Shown here in pieces: positions 15,772 to 24,287 of a stretch of DNA of 64,000 nucleotides. The DNA lies in assembly GCF_024171765.1 (NCBI RefSeq), contig NZ_JAMTCI010000002.1, forward strand, positions 1-64,000, in the 5' to 3' direction. Numbering within the stretch: position 1 is the stretch's first letter; every line of letters starts with the position of its first letter. The position numbers and the translations under genes were made by a program. The DNA comes from Williamsia deligens (GTDB lineage: Bacteria; Actinomycetota; Actinomycetes; Mycobacteriales; Mycobacteriaceae). A model generated the notes under the pieces. It was not told the DNA's origin. It was given only the letters and a program-made list of their open reading frames with translations, and did not search any database.

Positions 15772-17697
15772 ATGACGACATTCGACACCCCGCCCACGAC
15801 CGCGACCAGTGTGCTCGGCAGTCTCACCGCCGACGAGATCCGCACCACACGATCGCTTCTCGCCGACGCCGGCGCACTCACCGCCACCACACGCTTCGTC
15901 TACGTCGGTCTCGACGAGCCCGACAAGGCCGACGTCCTGGCCTTCCGGTCCGGGGAGGGGCCTGCGCCTGCGCGCGTCACCCGGGCGCTCCTCCTCGACC
16001 TCGCCACCGGCGACACGAGTGACGCACTGGTGGACCTCGACGCCGGGAACGTCACCGCCCGAACCATCGACGCCGCCGTCGGCCAGGTGCCGATCCTCGA
16101 CGAGGAGTTCGAGATCGTCGGGGAGTTCCTGTCGACCGAGCCCCGGTGGATCGCTGCGCTCCAGGCGCGGGGCATCGACCCCGCGACGACCGTCGCGGTC
16201 CCGTTGTCGGCGGGGAGCTACGACCTTCCGGGCGAGGAGGGTCGGCGGATGGTCCGCTCGTTCGCGTTCGTCATGGATCATCCCAAGGACCATCCGTGGG
16301 CACATCCGGTCGACGGGCTCTGCGCGTACGTCGACATCATCAACCGCGAACTCATCGACCTGATCGACTACCGGATGTACGACGTCCCGCTCGAGTCGGG
16401 CAACTTCGACGACCCCGCGGTCGCCGGTCCACCGCTCGAGGGGCTCAAGCCCATCGAGATCACCCAGCCCGAGGGACCGAGCTTCACCGTCGACGGAGAG
16501 CACATCACCTGGGCGAACTGGGAACTCGACATCTCCTTCGATGCTCGCGAGGGGCTCATCCTACGGCAGCTGAGCTACCTCGACCGCCCGGTGATGTACC
16601 GCGGCTCGATCAACGAGATGGTGGTCCCCTACGGCGATCCCTCACCGAACCGATTCTGGCAGAACTACTTCGACACCGGTGAGTACGTCTACGGGCGATA
16701 CGCCAACTCGCTGAAGCTCGGGTGCGACTGCCTCGGGGAGATCCACTACTTCGACGCCGTCCTGGCCGACGAGCAGGGCAGCCCGCGCGTGATCGAGAAC
16801 GCGATCTGCATGCACGAGGAGGACTACGGCACGCTGTGGAAGCACAGCGACATCTTCACCGGCTCCAGCGAGGTCCGTCGACAGCGCCGCCTGGTGATCA
16901 GCTTCTTCACCACCGTGGGCAACTACGACTACGGCTTCTACTGGTACCTCTACCTCGACGGCACCATCGAACTCGAGGCCAAGCTGACCGGTGTCGCCTT
17001 CACCGCCGCGTATCCGCCCGAGGGCTCGGACTACCAGAGTCACGTTGCACCCGGACTCGGCCTGCCCTATCACCAGCACCTGTTCAACGCGCGCCTGGAC
17101 ATGACCGTCGACGGACTCGCCAACGCCGTCGACGAGATCGATGCGGTGACCGTGCCGGTTGGAGACGACAACCCGTGGGGTAACGCGTTCACCCTCAGCA
17201 GCACCAGGATCGCCTCCGAACGTGACGGTGTCCGGCGGGCCAACGCGGAGGTGGGTCGCACCTGGCACATCGTCAACACCGAGAAGACCAACCGGATGGG
17301 TGCGCCCACGGCGTACGCCCTGCACGCGCAGCAGTCCCCCACCCTGCTCGCCGACCCGTCGTCCTCGATCTCCCGTCGTGCCCCGTTCACCACCAATCAG
17401 GTGTGGGTCAGTCGCTACGGCGTCGACGAACGGTACGCCGCAGGTGATTTCGTCAACATGAGTGACGGGTCGTCCGGGGTGTCCGGGTACATGGCCGCCG
17501 ACCGCCCGCTCGACGGCGAGGACATCGTCGTGTGGCACACCTTCGGTCTCACCCACTTCCCGCGCTCGGAGGACTGGCCGGTGATGCCCACCGACTACGC
17601 CGGCTTCACGCTCAAGCCGTACAACTTCTTCGACGCGAACCCGGTGATGAACGTGCCCGCATCGACGGCGAAGCACTGCGACCATGGCTGTTCGTGA
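15772..17697 (+). CDS. Copper-containing primary-amine oxidase (TPQ enzyme)
   Basis: A 641-residue quinoprotein that oxidises primary amines to aldehydes with release of ammonia and hydrogen peroxide. The topaquinone precursor tyrosine lies in TTVGNYDYGFYWY (N-Y-D). The catalytic aspartate lies in YGDPSPNRFWQNYFDTGEY. The copper histidines are the H-x-H pair in LPYHQHLFNARLDM and the distal histidine in HTFGLTHFPRSEDWPVMP. Length matches bacterial enzymes such as phenylethylamine and histamine oxidases. No signal peptide is seen, so it is cytoplasmic. The ATG at 15772 follows the permease stop by 26 bases. The upstream permeases and IclR regulator indicate an amine catabolic operon; the exact amine is not known. 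Confidence 0.93.
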   Translation: MTTFDTPPTTATSVLGSLTADEIRTTRSLLADAGALTATTRFVYVGLDEPDKADVLAFRSGEGPAPARVTRALLLDLATGDTSDALVDLDAGNVTARTIDAAVGQVPILDEEFEIVGEFLSTEPRWIAALQARGIDPATTVAVPLSAGSYDLPGEEGRRMVRSFAFVMDHPKDHPWAHPVDGLCAYVDIINRELIDLIDYRMYDVPLESGNFDDPAVAGPPLEGLKPIEITQPEGPSFTVDGEHITWANWELDISFDAREGLILRQLSYLDRPVMYRGSINEMVVPYGDPSPNRFWQNYFDTGEYVYGRYANSLKLGCDCLGEIHYFDAVLADEQGSPRVIENAICMHEEDYGTLWKHSDIFTGSSEVRRQRRLVISFFTTVGNYDYGFYWYLYLDGTIELEAKLTGVAFTAAYPPEGSDYQSHVAPGLGLPYHQHLFNARLDMTVDGLANAVDEIDAVTVPVGDDNPWGNAFTLSSTRIASERDGVRRANAEVGRTWHIVNTEKTNRMGAPTAYALHAQQSPTLLADPSSSISRRAPFTTNQVWVSRYGVDERYAAGDFVNMSDGSSGVSGYMAADRPLDGEDIVVWHTFGLTHFPRSEDWPVMPTDYAGFTLKPYNFFDANPVMNVPASTAKHCDHGCS

Positions 17698-18190
17698 GCT
17701 GATCGCGCCGTCGCCGACGGCCATCGCCCCCGGGCGATGTCGTGCGGCGGCGGTCGCGGCGGCGGCGCTGGCCACCGCATCGATCGGGACCCACATCCTG
17801 ATGCTCGTCACGATGCCCGGTTCGACGGTGACGCACGCGGTGGTGCTGGCGATGGCCATGGCGTGCCTGTGGTGCGGCGTTCGCCTGGTGCGGACACCGA
17901 GGGTGAAGGAATGGCTCGCGACGGCGGTGATGGGCGCGGTCATGGTCGCCGCGCACCTCACCATGAGCGGGGGGCGCACCCACGGCCATGCGATGACGCA
18001 CACCGCCGCGACAGGTCCGGCCCTGCATGCAGACGCCATGTCGACTGCGTTGCTGCTGGCGGTCGCCGAGGTCGTCGTCGCGGTCTGGGCGATCTGGCGG
18101 CTCACCGGGCCGGTGTGGCCGGGCAACGGGGACGCTGGCCCGGAACGACACGGTTTTCAGCGTTCGCGGGGGATGCCGCCACGAATCTGA
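17684..18190 (+). CDS. His/Met-rich four-helix membrane protein
   Basis: A 168-residue membrane protein whose start overlaps the last 14 bases of the amine oxidase gene, so it is cotranscribed. Four hydrophobic helices are visible (for example ATASIGTHILMLVTM and VAEVVVAVWAIWRL). The loop between the third and fourth holds GRTHGHAMTH and ALHADAMS, which are rich in histidine and methionine. Such residues often bind copper, and the neighbour is a copper enzyme, so a role in copper supply is an attractive inference. I do not recognise a named family. Its 3' end overlaps the convergent MarR gene by 34 bases. Confidence 0.65.
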   Translation: MAVRELIAPSPTAIAPGRCRAAAVAAAALATASIGTHILMLVTMPGSTVTHAVVLAMAMACLWCGVRLVRTPRVKEWLATAVMGAVMVAAHLTMSGGRTHGHAMTHTAATGPALHADAMSTALLLAVAEVVVAVWAIWRLTGPVWPGNGDAGPERHGFQRSRGMPPRI

Positions 18191-18588
18191 TCGAGGGTGG
18201 CGGCGAGGCGGCGGCGATCGGTGTCAGAGATGCCGATGGTGTCGTCCAAGGTCGTTCGCGCGGTCTGTTCCGCCCGGGACAGGGTGCTCTCGCCGACGGT
18301 GGTCAGCGTGATCCGGGCGGACCGTCGATCGGCGGGGTCCGGGGTGCGCCGGACGAGTCCGGCGGCCTGCATGCGGTCGACGAGTTTGCTGGCTCCGCCG
18401 GCGGTGATGACGAGGTCGTCGACGATGTCGTTGATCCGGGCGGTCCCCCGGCGCGCGATCACCCTCATGGGTTCGAACCAGGTCAGCGGTAGGTCGTGTT
18501 CGCGGCGCAGCTCGGCGTCGACGGCATTCCACAGGAGGATCTGGACCCGGACCAGCCGGTCGAACACTGCGAATGCGTCGTCGTCCAC
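18157..18588 (-). CDS. MarR-family transcriptional regulator
   Basis: A 143-residue winged-helix regulator. The helix-turn-helix is TARINDIVDDLVITAGGASK with the recognition helix running into KLVDRMQAAGLVRR. The wing carries the family D-x-R-S/A motif in RRTPDPADRRSARITLT. The GTG at 18588 has GGGAG 5 bases upstream; the frame stays open far upstream but that part is antisense to the oxidoreductase. It is divergent from the quinone-oxidoreductase-like gene at 18682, its likely target, and converges on the His/Met-rich gene. Confidence 0.85.
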   Translation of the reverse strand: MDDDAFAVFDRLVRVQILLWNAVDAELRREHDLPLTWFEPMRVIARRGTARINDIVDDLVITAGGASKLVDRMQAAGLVRRTPDPADRRSARITLTTVGESTLSRAEQTARTTLDDTIGISDTDRRRLAATLDQIRGGIPRER

Positions 18589-18638
18589 CTCTGCTCCCGT
18601 CTGTGGTGGGCATGGCACAGAACCGTCGAACCGATAGT

Positions 18639-18656
18639 GTATTCCACGGAAGATAC
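18639..18656. promoter_or_regulatory. GTAT-N10-ATAC inverted repeat, candidate MarR operator
   Basis: GTAT (18639-18642) and ATAC (18653-18656) flank TTCCACGGAAG-like symmetric sequence in the middle of the 93-base gap between the divergent MarR and oxidoreductase genes. Symmetry is imperfect inside, so this is a moderate call. Confidence 0.4.
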
Positions 18657-18681
18657 TTCGGATCGAGCTCGGAGGTGCGGT

Positions 18682-19659
18682 GTGCGCGCAGCGTTCTACG
18701 ACCGGCAGGGGCCTGCCGCGGAGGTACTCAGCCTCGGCGAGATGCCGCAGGCCGAGCCCGGCCCCGGCGAGGTGCGTGTGGCTCTTCGACGGTCGGCCGT
18801 CAATCCCGGCGATGTGAAGAAGCGGCAGGCGTGGCTCGACTCCCCCATGGCCTACGACCGGGTCGTGCCCCACAGCGACGGCGCGGGCGTCGTCGACGCG
18901 GTCGGCGACGGCGTGGACGAGGCACGGGTCGGACGCCGCGTCTGGGTGTACGGCGCCCAGTCGTACAGGCAGTTCGGCACGGCGGCGAAGAGCACCGTCG
19001 TGCCCGCAGAACTCGCGGTCGACCTCCCGGACACGGTTCCCGACTCGGTCGGCGCGTGCCTGGGGATCCCCGGTATCACCGCCCACCGAGCGGTGTTCGC
19101 CGACGGAGCCGTCCGGGGATCGACGGTTCTGGTGCACGGCGTCCTCGGCGCAGTCGGGTCCCTCGCGGCGCAGCTGGCGCGTCGGGGTGGGGCGACGGTC
19201 ATCGGCACGGTCCGTCACGACAGTGACGTGACGCGGGTCAGTGGTGAGGTCGCCGACGTGGTGGTCTCCACCGCGGCCGACCCGGTCGCCCGCATCCGCG
19301 CCGCGGCCCCGCACGGCGTGAACAGGATCGTGGAGGTCGCGCTGTCCGCGAACATCGAGCTCGACAGCGAGGTCGTGGCGCCGGACGCGGTCATCGCCGT
19401 CTACGGCAGCCCGGACCCGCGACCCGTGCTGCCCCTGTGGACGCTGTTGTTCGCGAACGTGTCGATCCGACTGCTCGGCAGCGACGACTTCTCGCCGGAG
19501 GCGAAGGCCGAGGCCGCATGGGAACTCACCGCCGCAGCGGCCGATGTCCCCGACCTCGTACCGGAGATCCTGGAGTTCCCCCTCCACCGGATCGCGGACG
19601 CACACGACCTGATCGAACACGGCCGGCCCAGCGGACGGGTGGTCCTGACCGTCGACTGA
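18682..19659 (+). CDS. Zinc-free MDR alcohol dehydrogenase/quinone oxidoreductase
   Basis: A 325-residue member of the medium-chain dehydrogenase/reductase family. The N-terminal GroES-like part (FYDRQGPAAEVLSLGEMP to RSAVNPGDVKKRQ) lacks the zinc-ligand cysteines. The Rossmann part has the nucleotide-binding loop VHGVLGAVGSLAAQLA (residues about 150-165), and NADPH is the usual cofactor in this group. It reduces quinones or conjugated enones. The GTG at 18682 has GGAGG 5 bases upstream. Its divergent MarR neighbour suggests induction by electrophilic compounds. Confidence 0.86.
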   Translation: MRAAFYDRQGPAAEVLSLGEMPQAEPGPGEVRVALRRSAVNPGDVKKRQAWLDSPMAYDRVVPHSDGAGVVDAVGDGVDEARVGRRVWVYGAQSYRQFGTAAKSTVVPAELAVDLPDTVPDSVGACLGIPGITAHRAVFADGAVRGSTVLVHGVLGAVGSLAAQLARRGGATVIGTVRHDSDVTRVSGEVADVVVSTAADPVARIRAAAPHGVNRIVEVALSANIELDSEVVAPDAVIAVYGSPDPRPVLPLWTLLFANVSIRLLGSDDFSPEAKAEAAWELTAAAADVPDLVPEILEFPLHRIADAHDLIEHGRPSGRVVLTVD

Positions 19660-19728
19660 CAGTCTCGACCGGGTTGCCCGGTGACCTGACCCGCGACGGC
19701 GTCGACCGGCGGCGGGAGGGGTGCGGCG

Positions 19729-20331
19729 TCAGTCGGCGAGCGGGTCCGTGGCCACGGCAGGGACCGCCTCGCGCTGCACCCCGGCGGCCTGCACGTAGGA
19801 GAGATGCCCTCCGAGGGCTCCGGAGACCCCGGTGATCCCGAGGCCGGCCACCGTGAGCGCCAGTGCGCGGGTTGCGAAGCCCTTCTTGCGCGCGATCATC
19901 GACCCGACGAGCGTCGTCATCGCGACGGAGTTGGTCGCCGCGTGGAGCAGCGCCACCCGCCGCTGGGGGGTGTCGAGGGTGGTGTACTCCGCGAGGCCGG
20001 CCGTCGCGGCGGGAACTGCCGCGGCGAGGCCGATCGTGACCAGCGTTTGTGCCGCCGCGGGTCGACCCGTCAGATCGAACACGGGAGCCGCCGTCCAGGC
20101 CCCGATCGGGACCGTCACGAGAACCGGGTGCAGCGGATGGCCCAACCACGACCCACGCAGGACGTTGCCCAGGCCCCCGCCGAGCACCGGCGCCAGCAGC
20201 CGGGTGGTCGTCTGCGCCAGGCCGTCGAGCGCCGACACTCCCTCGGCTGCGGCGAGCGCCCGTCCGATGGGCGACGACCCGGACGTCTCGTGCGCGGATC
20301 CGCTGTCGGCATGTCCCTGTTCGCGTGGCAT
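19729..20331 (-). CDS. DUF2231-type membrane protein
   Basis: A 200-residue protein with a charged N-terminus of about 60 residues and four transmembrane helices. The conserved block GSWLGHPLHPVLVTVPIGAW (G-H-P-x-H-P) is the hallmark of DUF2231 membrane proteins, whose function is unknown; the paired histidines could bind heme or metal. The ATG at 20331 is chosen because the upstream extension is not protein-like. It is divergent, by 104 bases, from the flavoprotein gene at 20436 and converges on the oxidoreductase. Confidence 0.8.
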   Translation of the reverse strand: MPREQGHADSGSAHETSGSSPIGRALAAAEGVSALDGLAQTTTRLLAPVLGGGLGNVLRGSWLGHPLHPVLVTVPIGAWTAAPVFDLTGRPAAAQTLVTIGLAAAVPAATAGLAEYTTLDTPQRRVALLHAATNSVAMTTLVGSMIARKKGFATRALALTVAGLGITGVSGALGGHLSYVQAAGVQREAVPAVATDPLAD

Positions 20332-20435
20332 GTGAGCGCGTGTACCCGGACCGGCCGTGGACGAAACACCGGGGCGGTGCGGTACGTCGGTCGCCAGACA
20401 GTGCCCCACGTCACAGCGATGGCATAGTCGATGAC

Positions 20436-21851
20436 ATGGAGCCCGAGAACGAGGTCATCGATGTCGACTACCTCGTCATCGGCGCCGGCGCCGTCGGGAT
20501 GGCGTTCACCGACACCATCCTGGCGGAGACGACGGCCACCGTCGCCCTCGTCGATCGATACAGCCGACCCGGTGGGCACTGGAATCGTGCCTATCCGTTC
20601 GTCCGGCTGCACCAACCGTCGGCGTTCTACGGGGTGAACTCACTCGCGTTGGGCTCGGGTGGTGTCGACACGGTGGGCGGTAACGCGGGGCTCCAGGAGC
20701 TGGCGTCCGGGCCTGAGGTGGTGTCGTACTTCGACCAGGTGCTGCGGGAGGAGTTCCTCCCCACCGGCAGGGTGCATTTCCTCGCCGGTCACGACCACAC
20801 AGGCCAGGACGTCGTCTCGCTCGAGGACGGCACGCGGCGCTCCGTCCGCGCGACGAAGACCGTCGACGCCCGCCACAGCGAGGTCACGGTCCCGTCGATG
20901 CGTCCACCGGGGTACGACGTCGCCGAGGGAGTGCGGAGCGTCGCCCCCAACGACCTGCCGACGGTGGCGGATCACGCGTCGCGGTTCGTGGTGATCGGTG
21001 CGGGGAAGACCGGCGTCGACGCCTGCCTGTGGCTCCTCGACGCCGGAGTCGACCCGGACGCCGTCCGCTGGGTCGTCCCGAGGGACTCGTGGTTCCTGGA
21101 CCGGCGCACCATCCAGCCCGTCGAGGGCAGCTTCGAGTGCACCGTCGGCGGGTACGCCGCACAGCTCGAGGCGTCGGCCACGGCCACGTCGGTGGCGGAC
21201 CTGTTCCACCGCCTGGAGCGAGCCGGTCAGTTGCTGCGCCTCGATCCCGATGTCACGCCGACGATGTACCGGTGCGCGACCGTGACCGTCCACGAGCTGG
21301 ATCAGCTCCGCACCATCACCGGTGTGGTGCGGTCGGGGCATGTGCGATCGATCGGCCTCGAGTCCATCGAACTCGACGACGGCGTCATCCCCACCTCCCC
21401 CGACGTCGTGCACATCGACTGCACAGCAGACGGTTTCCGGCGGCGGCCCGCGGTCCCGATCTTCGCCGGGAACACCCTCACTCTGCAGAGCGTCCGGACG
21501 TGCCAGCAGGTGTTCAGCGCAGCCCTGGTGGCGTTCGTCGAGGCCACCTACGACGACGACGACGCCACGAAGAACGAACTGTGCACGGTGATCCCGTCGC
21601 CCGACTCCGACATCGACTGGCTGCGGACGACTCTGGTCAACACGGAGAGCACCGTGCGCTGGGGCAGGGAACCCGGGATCACGTCGTGGCTCGAGGGCGC
21701 ACGGCTCAACAGCGTCAAGACCGGGCTGACCGGACCACCCACGCCCGAGCAGATCGGGATCCTGAAGACCATCATCCGGCACATGCCCGGTGCGATCACG
21801 AACCTGCGCACCCTGCTCGCCGATACGTCGGCGGACCCCGGCGGTCTATAG
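20436..21851 (+). CDS. FAD-dependent oxidoreductase/monooxygenase-like flavoprotein
   Basis: A 471-residue flavoprotein with two dinucleotide-binding motifs: G-x-G-x-x-G near the N-terminus (YLVIGAGAVGMAF) for FAD, and a second in the middle (FVVIGAGKTGVDA) for NAD(P)H. A typical flavin segment RYSRPGGHWNRAYPFVRLHQ follows the first motif. This two-Rossmann layout is that of flavin-containing monooxygenase-like and thioredoxin-reductase-like enzymes, but the FMO fingerprint is not clear, so the reaction is uncertain. It is followed after 6 bases by a YceI-like gene and is surely cotranscribed with it. Confidence 0.8.
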   Translation: MEPENEVIDVDYLVIGAGAVGMAFTDTILAETTATVALVDRYSRPGGHWNRAYPFVRLHQPSAFYGVNSLALGSGGVDTVGGNAGLQELASGPEVVSYFDQVLREEFLPTGRVHFLAGHDHTGQDVVSLEDGTRRSVRATKTVDARHSEVTVPSMRPPGYDVAEGVRSVAPNDLPTVADHASRFVVIGAGKTGVDACLWLLDAGVDPDAVRWVVPRDSWFLDRRTIQPVEGSFECTVGGYAAQLEASATATSVADLFHRLERAGQLLRLDPDVTPTMYRCATVTVHELDQLRTITGVVRSGHVRSIGLESIELDDGVIPTSPDVVHIDCTADGFRRRPAVPIFAGNTLTLQSVRTCQQVFSAALVAFVEATYDDDDATKNELCTVIPSPDSDIDWLRTTLVNTESTVRWGREPGITSWLEGARLNSVKTGLTGPPTPEQIGILKTIIRHMPGAITNLRTLLADTSADPGGL

Positions 21852-21857
21852 CGTTGG

Positions 21858-22409
21858 GTGGTGACCGACGCGCAGTGGACATTCGAGCCCTCCGACGATG
21901 CGGTCCTCCGCATCGAGACAGGGGTCACCGGCAAGGCCGCCAGGATGGGTCATCGACTCACCATCGTGGTGACCCGCTGGCATGCGACGGTGGACTGCGA
22001 CGGGGATCAGCCGGCCACGGTGCAGCTCACGGCTGACGTCGACTCGATCGACGTCGTGGACGGGGACGGTGGCGTCACTCCCCTGCTCGGCCCGGAGAAG
22101 CTCCTGGCGCGGTCCAACGCACTGAAGAACCTCGAGGCCGGTCGCTTCCCGCACATCCTATTCCGCTCCGACGCCATCGATGCCACCGACGCGGGGTTCC
22201 GGCTCGTCGGCACGCTGGAGATCCACGGCGTCATCCGAGACCACTCCGTCGACCTGACTGTGACCGACGAGGGTGACACGTGGCGCCTGTCGACGGAATC
22301 CGTTGTCCGACAGAGCGACCACGGGATCAAGCCCTACTCGCAGCTGATGGGTGCGATGAAGGTCGTGGACGAGGTCACCGTCAGCTTCACGGCCACACGG
22401 TCGAAGTAG
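21858..22409 (+). CDS. YceI-family lipocalin-like protein
   Basis: A 183-residue all-beta protein of the YceI family. The family features seen are WTFEPSDDAVLRI at the start, TADVDSIDV, the FPHILFRSDAI strand, and LEIHGVIRDHSVDLTV, which corresponds to the family's G-x-L-T-I-x-G-x-T block. YceI proteins bind isoprenoid or other lipophilic ligands in a barrel. No signal peptide is present, so this copy is cytoplasmic. It starts at one of two adjacent GTG codons (21858 or 21861), 6 bases after the flavoprotein gene; it may carry the ligand for that enzyme. Confidence 0.8.
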   Translation: MVTDAQWTFEPSDDAVLRIETGVTGKAARMGHRLTIVVTRWHATVDCDGDQPATVQLTADVDSIDVVDGDGGVTPLLGPEKLLARSNALKNLEAGRFPHILFRSDAIDATDAGFRLVGTLEIHGVIRDHSVDLTVTDEGDTWRLSTESVVRQSDHGIKPYSQLMGAMKVVDEVTVSFTATRSK

Positions 22410-22424
22410 TCGCGACCGGTCGGG

Positions 22425-23411
22425 TCACGCGCGGCGACCCACCACCGGGTTGCGCTCGGAGGCCGCCAGGCCACCCGGCTCGACGCCGGGGAGGAATTCG
22501 CGCCACGTACCGCTGATGAGAGTCGGTGACTCCACCACGCGCGCTCCGTCGGCGAAGTAGGTGGTGGCCAACGCACGTCGCGGCTGCGTCGTCAGGTTGG
22601 GGCCCGCGGTGTGGAAGCACAACGCCGAGTGGAACGACACGTCGCCCACGGCGAACGGCCCGGACTCGACGGGGACGTCCCGCTCGACGAACCTCGCCGT
22701 CACGGCCTCGTCGTAGGAGGTGCCGATCTTGTCGAACTCGAGGTCGGACACCTCCCCGAGGACCTCACGTCCGCGCGCGAACGACAGCGGACCCATCCGA
22801 CCGGGGATGGCCGACATCGGCATCCAGGCCGTGACCGCCTGGACGGTCTGCAGCGGGAAGTGTTCGGCGTCGTGGTGCCACGGGGTGCGTCCGCAACCGG
22901 GCTCCTTCGACAACGCGTTGTCGTGGTAGAGCCGGACAGCGGGTTCGTCGAGCAGTGCCGCCGCCAGTCCGCCGATCCGCGGAGACAACGCCACGGCGCG
23001 CATCAGGTCGTCGTGCAGCCACATCTGCTCGAGTGCGGTGAACCGGCCCGCGACGTCGGCTCCGTGCTCGGCCCGCAGCAGTTCCTCGAGGCGCTCGGCG
23101 AGACGGCGGACCACGGCCGGCGACAGTACGCCGGGCAGACGCACGAACGCTTCTCGCGCGAACGCGTCGACCGCGGCGGGATCGAGGTCGTAGGGCTCGG
23201 CCAGTTCCCGCGCGACCTGCTCGTCCGACGCCGGCTCGACATCGGGCAGACCGGGGCCGTCGACGAGGTCGGTGGGCAGGCTGTCGTTGGCGGCCAAGGT
23301 CACGTACCAGTCCCACCAGTCCTGGTCGTTGCCGGCCCAGTCCTGCTCGATCCCGCCGTCCCGATTCTGTTCGGGCAGGCGCTCGTTCGTCGTCGCGTCG
23401 CTCAGAGCCAC
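22425..23411 (-). CDS. Phytanoyl-CoA-dioxygenase-type Fe(II)/2-oxoglutarate oxygenase
   Basis: A 328-residue non-heme iron oxygenase of the PhyH family. The iron triad is visible: H-x-D in TPWHHDAEHFPLQ (residues about 178-184) and the distal histidine in ALCFHTAGPNLTTQPRRA, where the following arginine should bind 2-oxoglutarate. Such enzymes hydroxylate or halogenate small molecules. The GTG start at 23411 overlaps the end of the upstream methyltransferase gene by 10 bases, so the two proteins are made together. The substrate is unknown; the coupling to a methyltransferase suggests sequential tailoring of one molecule. Confidence 0.85.
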   Translation of the reverse strand: MALSDATTNERLPEQNRDGGIEQDWAGNDQDWWDWYVTLAANDSLPTDLVDGPGLPDVEPASDEQVARELAEPYDLDPAAVDAFAREAFVRLPGVLSPAVVRRLAERLEELLRAEHGADVAGRFTALEQMWLHDDLMRAVALSPRIGGLAAALLDEPAVRLYHDNALSKEPGCGRTPWHHDAEHFPLQTVQAVTAWMPMSAIPGRMGPLSFARGREVLGEVSDLEFDKIGTSYDEAVTARFVERDVPVESGPFAVGDVSFHSALCFHTAGPNLTTQPRRALATTYFADGARVVESPTLISGTWREFLPGVEPGGLAASERNPVVGRRA

Positions 23412-24214
23412 AGCAGAGCCGCCTCGTGGGAGAAGGTGTAGGAACCGGATGCGTCGCGGCAGGAGGCGAGGTAGTCGCCCAGCACCGGGGCGGCCTCCAT
23501 CTCCTCCAGCGACACGGAGTCGTCGAACGCGCAGCGCTGCAGGAAGCCCTCGGCGACAACGCGATCCGACGTCCCCGTGGTGTAGGTGACGCGCTGATCA
23601 CGCACATCGGCGCCCGCGCGGATCAGGGCGTCGCGCACCTGCTCGGCGGTTGTGTACGGCGTCGCCTCGCGCACGCCGGCGCGGAAAGCGTCGTAGAACG
23701 CGAGGTAGTGCGAGGTCGCCGTGGCCTGGGCGACCAGGCCGAGACCGCCGGGGGCCAATGCGGCGACGAATCGCTCGGCGGCGGAGTCGAGTTCGGCCGG
23801 TGGGAGTGCGTACAGCGCGTGGGTGGCCCACACGACGTCATAGCCCGCGTAGTCGTCCGGCAGGTCCTGCAGCGTCATCACCAACTCGTGCCGGGGCGAG
23901 AACGGTTCGCTCAACGCCGCCTTTGCCTCGGCCACCGAGAAGTCCGACGGATCGAGCAGGTCGTAGGCGATCTCGGGAACGGCGGACAGGTCGGTGTGGC
24001 GGCGCAGTGCGGTCGGGAACTTGCCGCTGCCGCACGCCACGTCGAGCAGCGCCCAGCCGTCGTGCGCTCTCGCGCCGAGGAGGCCCGGCCAGTCGGCGGC
24101 GAGCGCGAGCTGCCGGTAGTCCTCGGTGGCCAGGGCGTAGAACGCCTCCATGCCCGTGCGGCCGGCCTCGCTCCAGTGTTCGAGGCTCCGTTCGGCCGTG
24201 TCTCCGTTGCTCAC
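23402..24214 (-). CDS. Class I SAM-dependent methyltransferase
   Basis: A 270-residue methyltransferase. Motif I is ALLDVACGSGKFPTAL (residues about 54-69), an acidic residue follows in the next strand (IAYDLLDPSD), and motif IV-like YDVVWATHALYALPP comes later. The GTG at 24214 has GAGGAG 4 bases upstream. It overlaps the PhyH-type dioxygenase by 10 bases and is divergent from a second methyltransferase across a 73-base gap holding a perfect palindrome. The acceptor is unknown. Confidence 0.85.
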   Translation of the reverse strand: MSNGDTAERSLEHWSEAGRTGMEAFYALATEDYRQLALAADWPGLLGARAHDGWALLDVACGSGKFPTALRRHTDLSAVPEIAYDLLDPSDFSVAEAKAALSEPFSPRHELVMTLQDLPDDYAGYDVVWATHALYALPPAELDSAAERFVAALAPGGLGLVAQATATSHYLAFYDAFRAGVREATPYTTAEQVRDALIRAGADVRDQRVTYTTGTSDRVVAEGFLQRCAFDDSVSLEEMEAAPVLGDYLASCRDASGSYTFSHEAALLWL

Positions 24215-24254
24215 ACCACTCCTCGCGTCGTCGCCGGTCCACCGATCACGGACA

Positions 24255-24264
24255 CCTGTACAGG
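24255..24264. promoter_or_regulatory. Perfect palindrome CCTGTACAGG between divergent methyltransferases
   Basis: The 10-base perfect palindrome is centred in the 73-base divergent promoter region, where one bound dimer could control both transcripts. No regulator gene lies next to it. Confidence 0.4.
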
Positions 24265-24287
24265 CATGACGTGGTTCACTCGGTCAG

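Noticed and set aside
18589-19620. Large N-terminal extension of the MarR frame on the minus strand
   Set aside because: The extension is antisense to the quinone oxidoreductase; the MarR fold begins at the GTG at 18588, which has its own ribosome-binding site.
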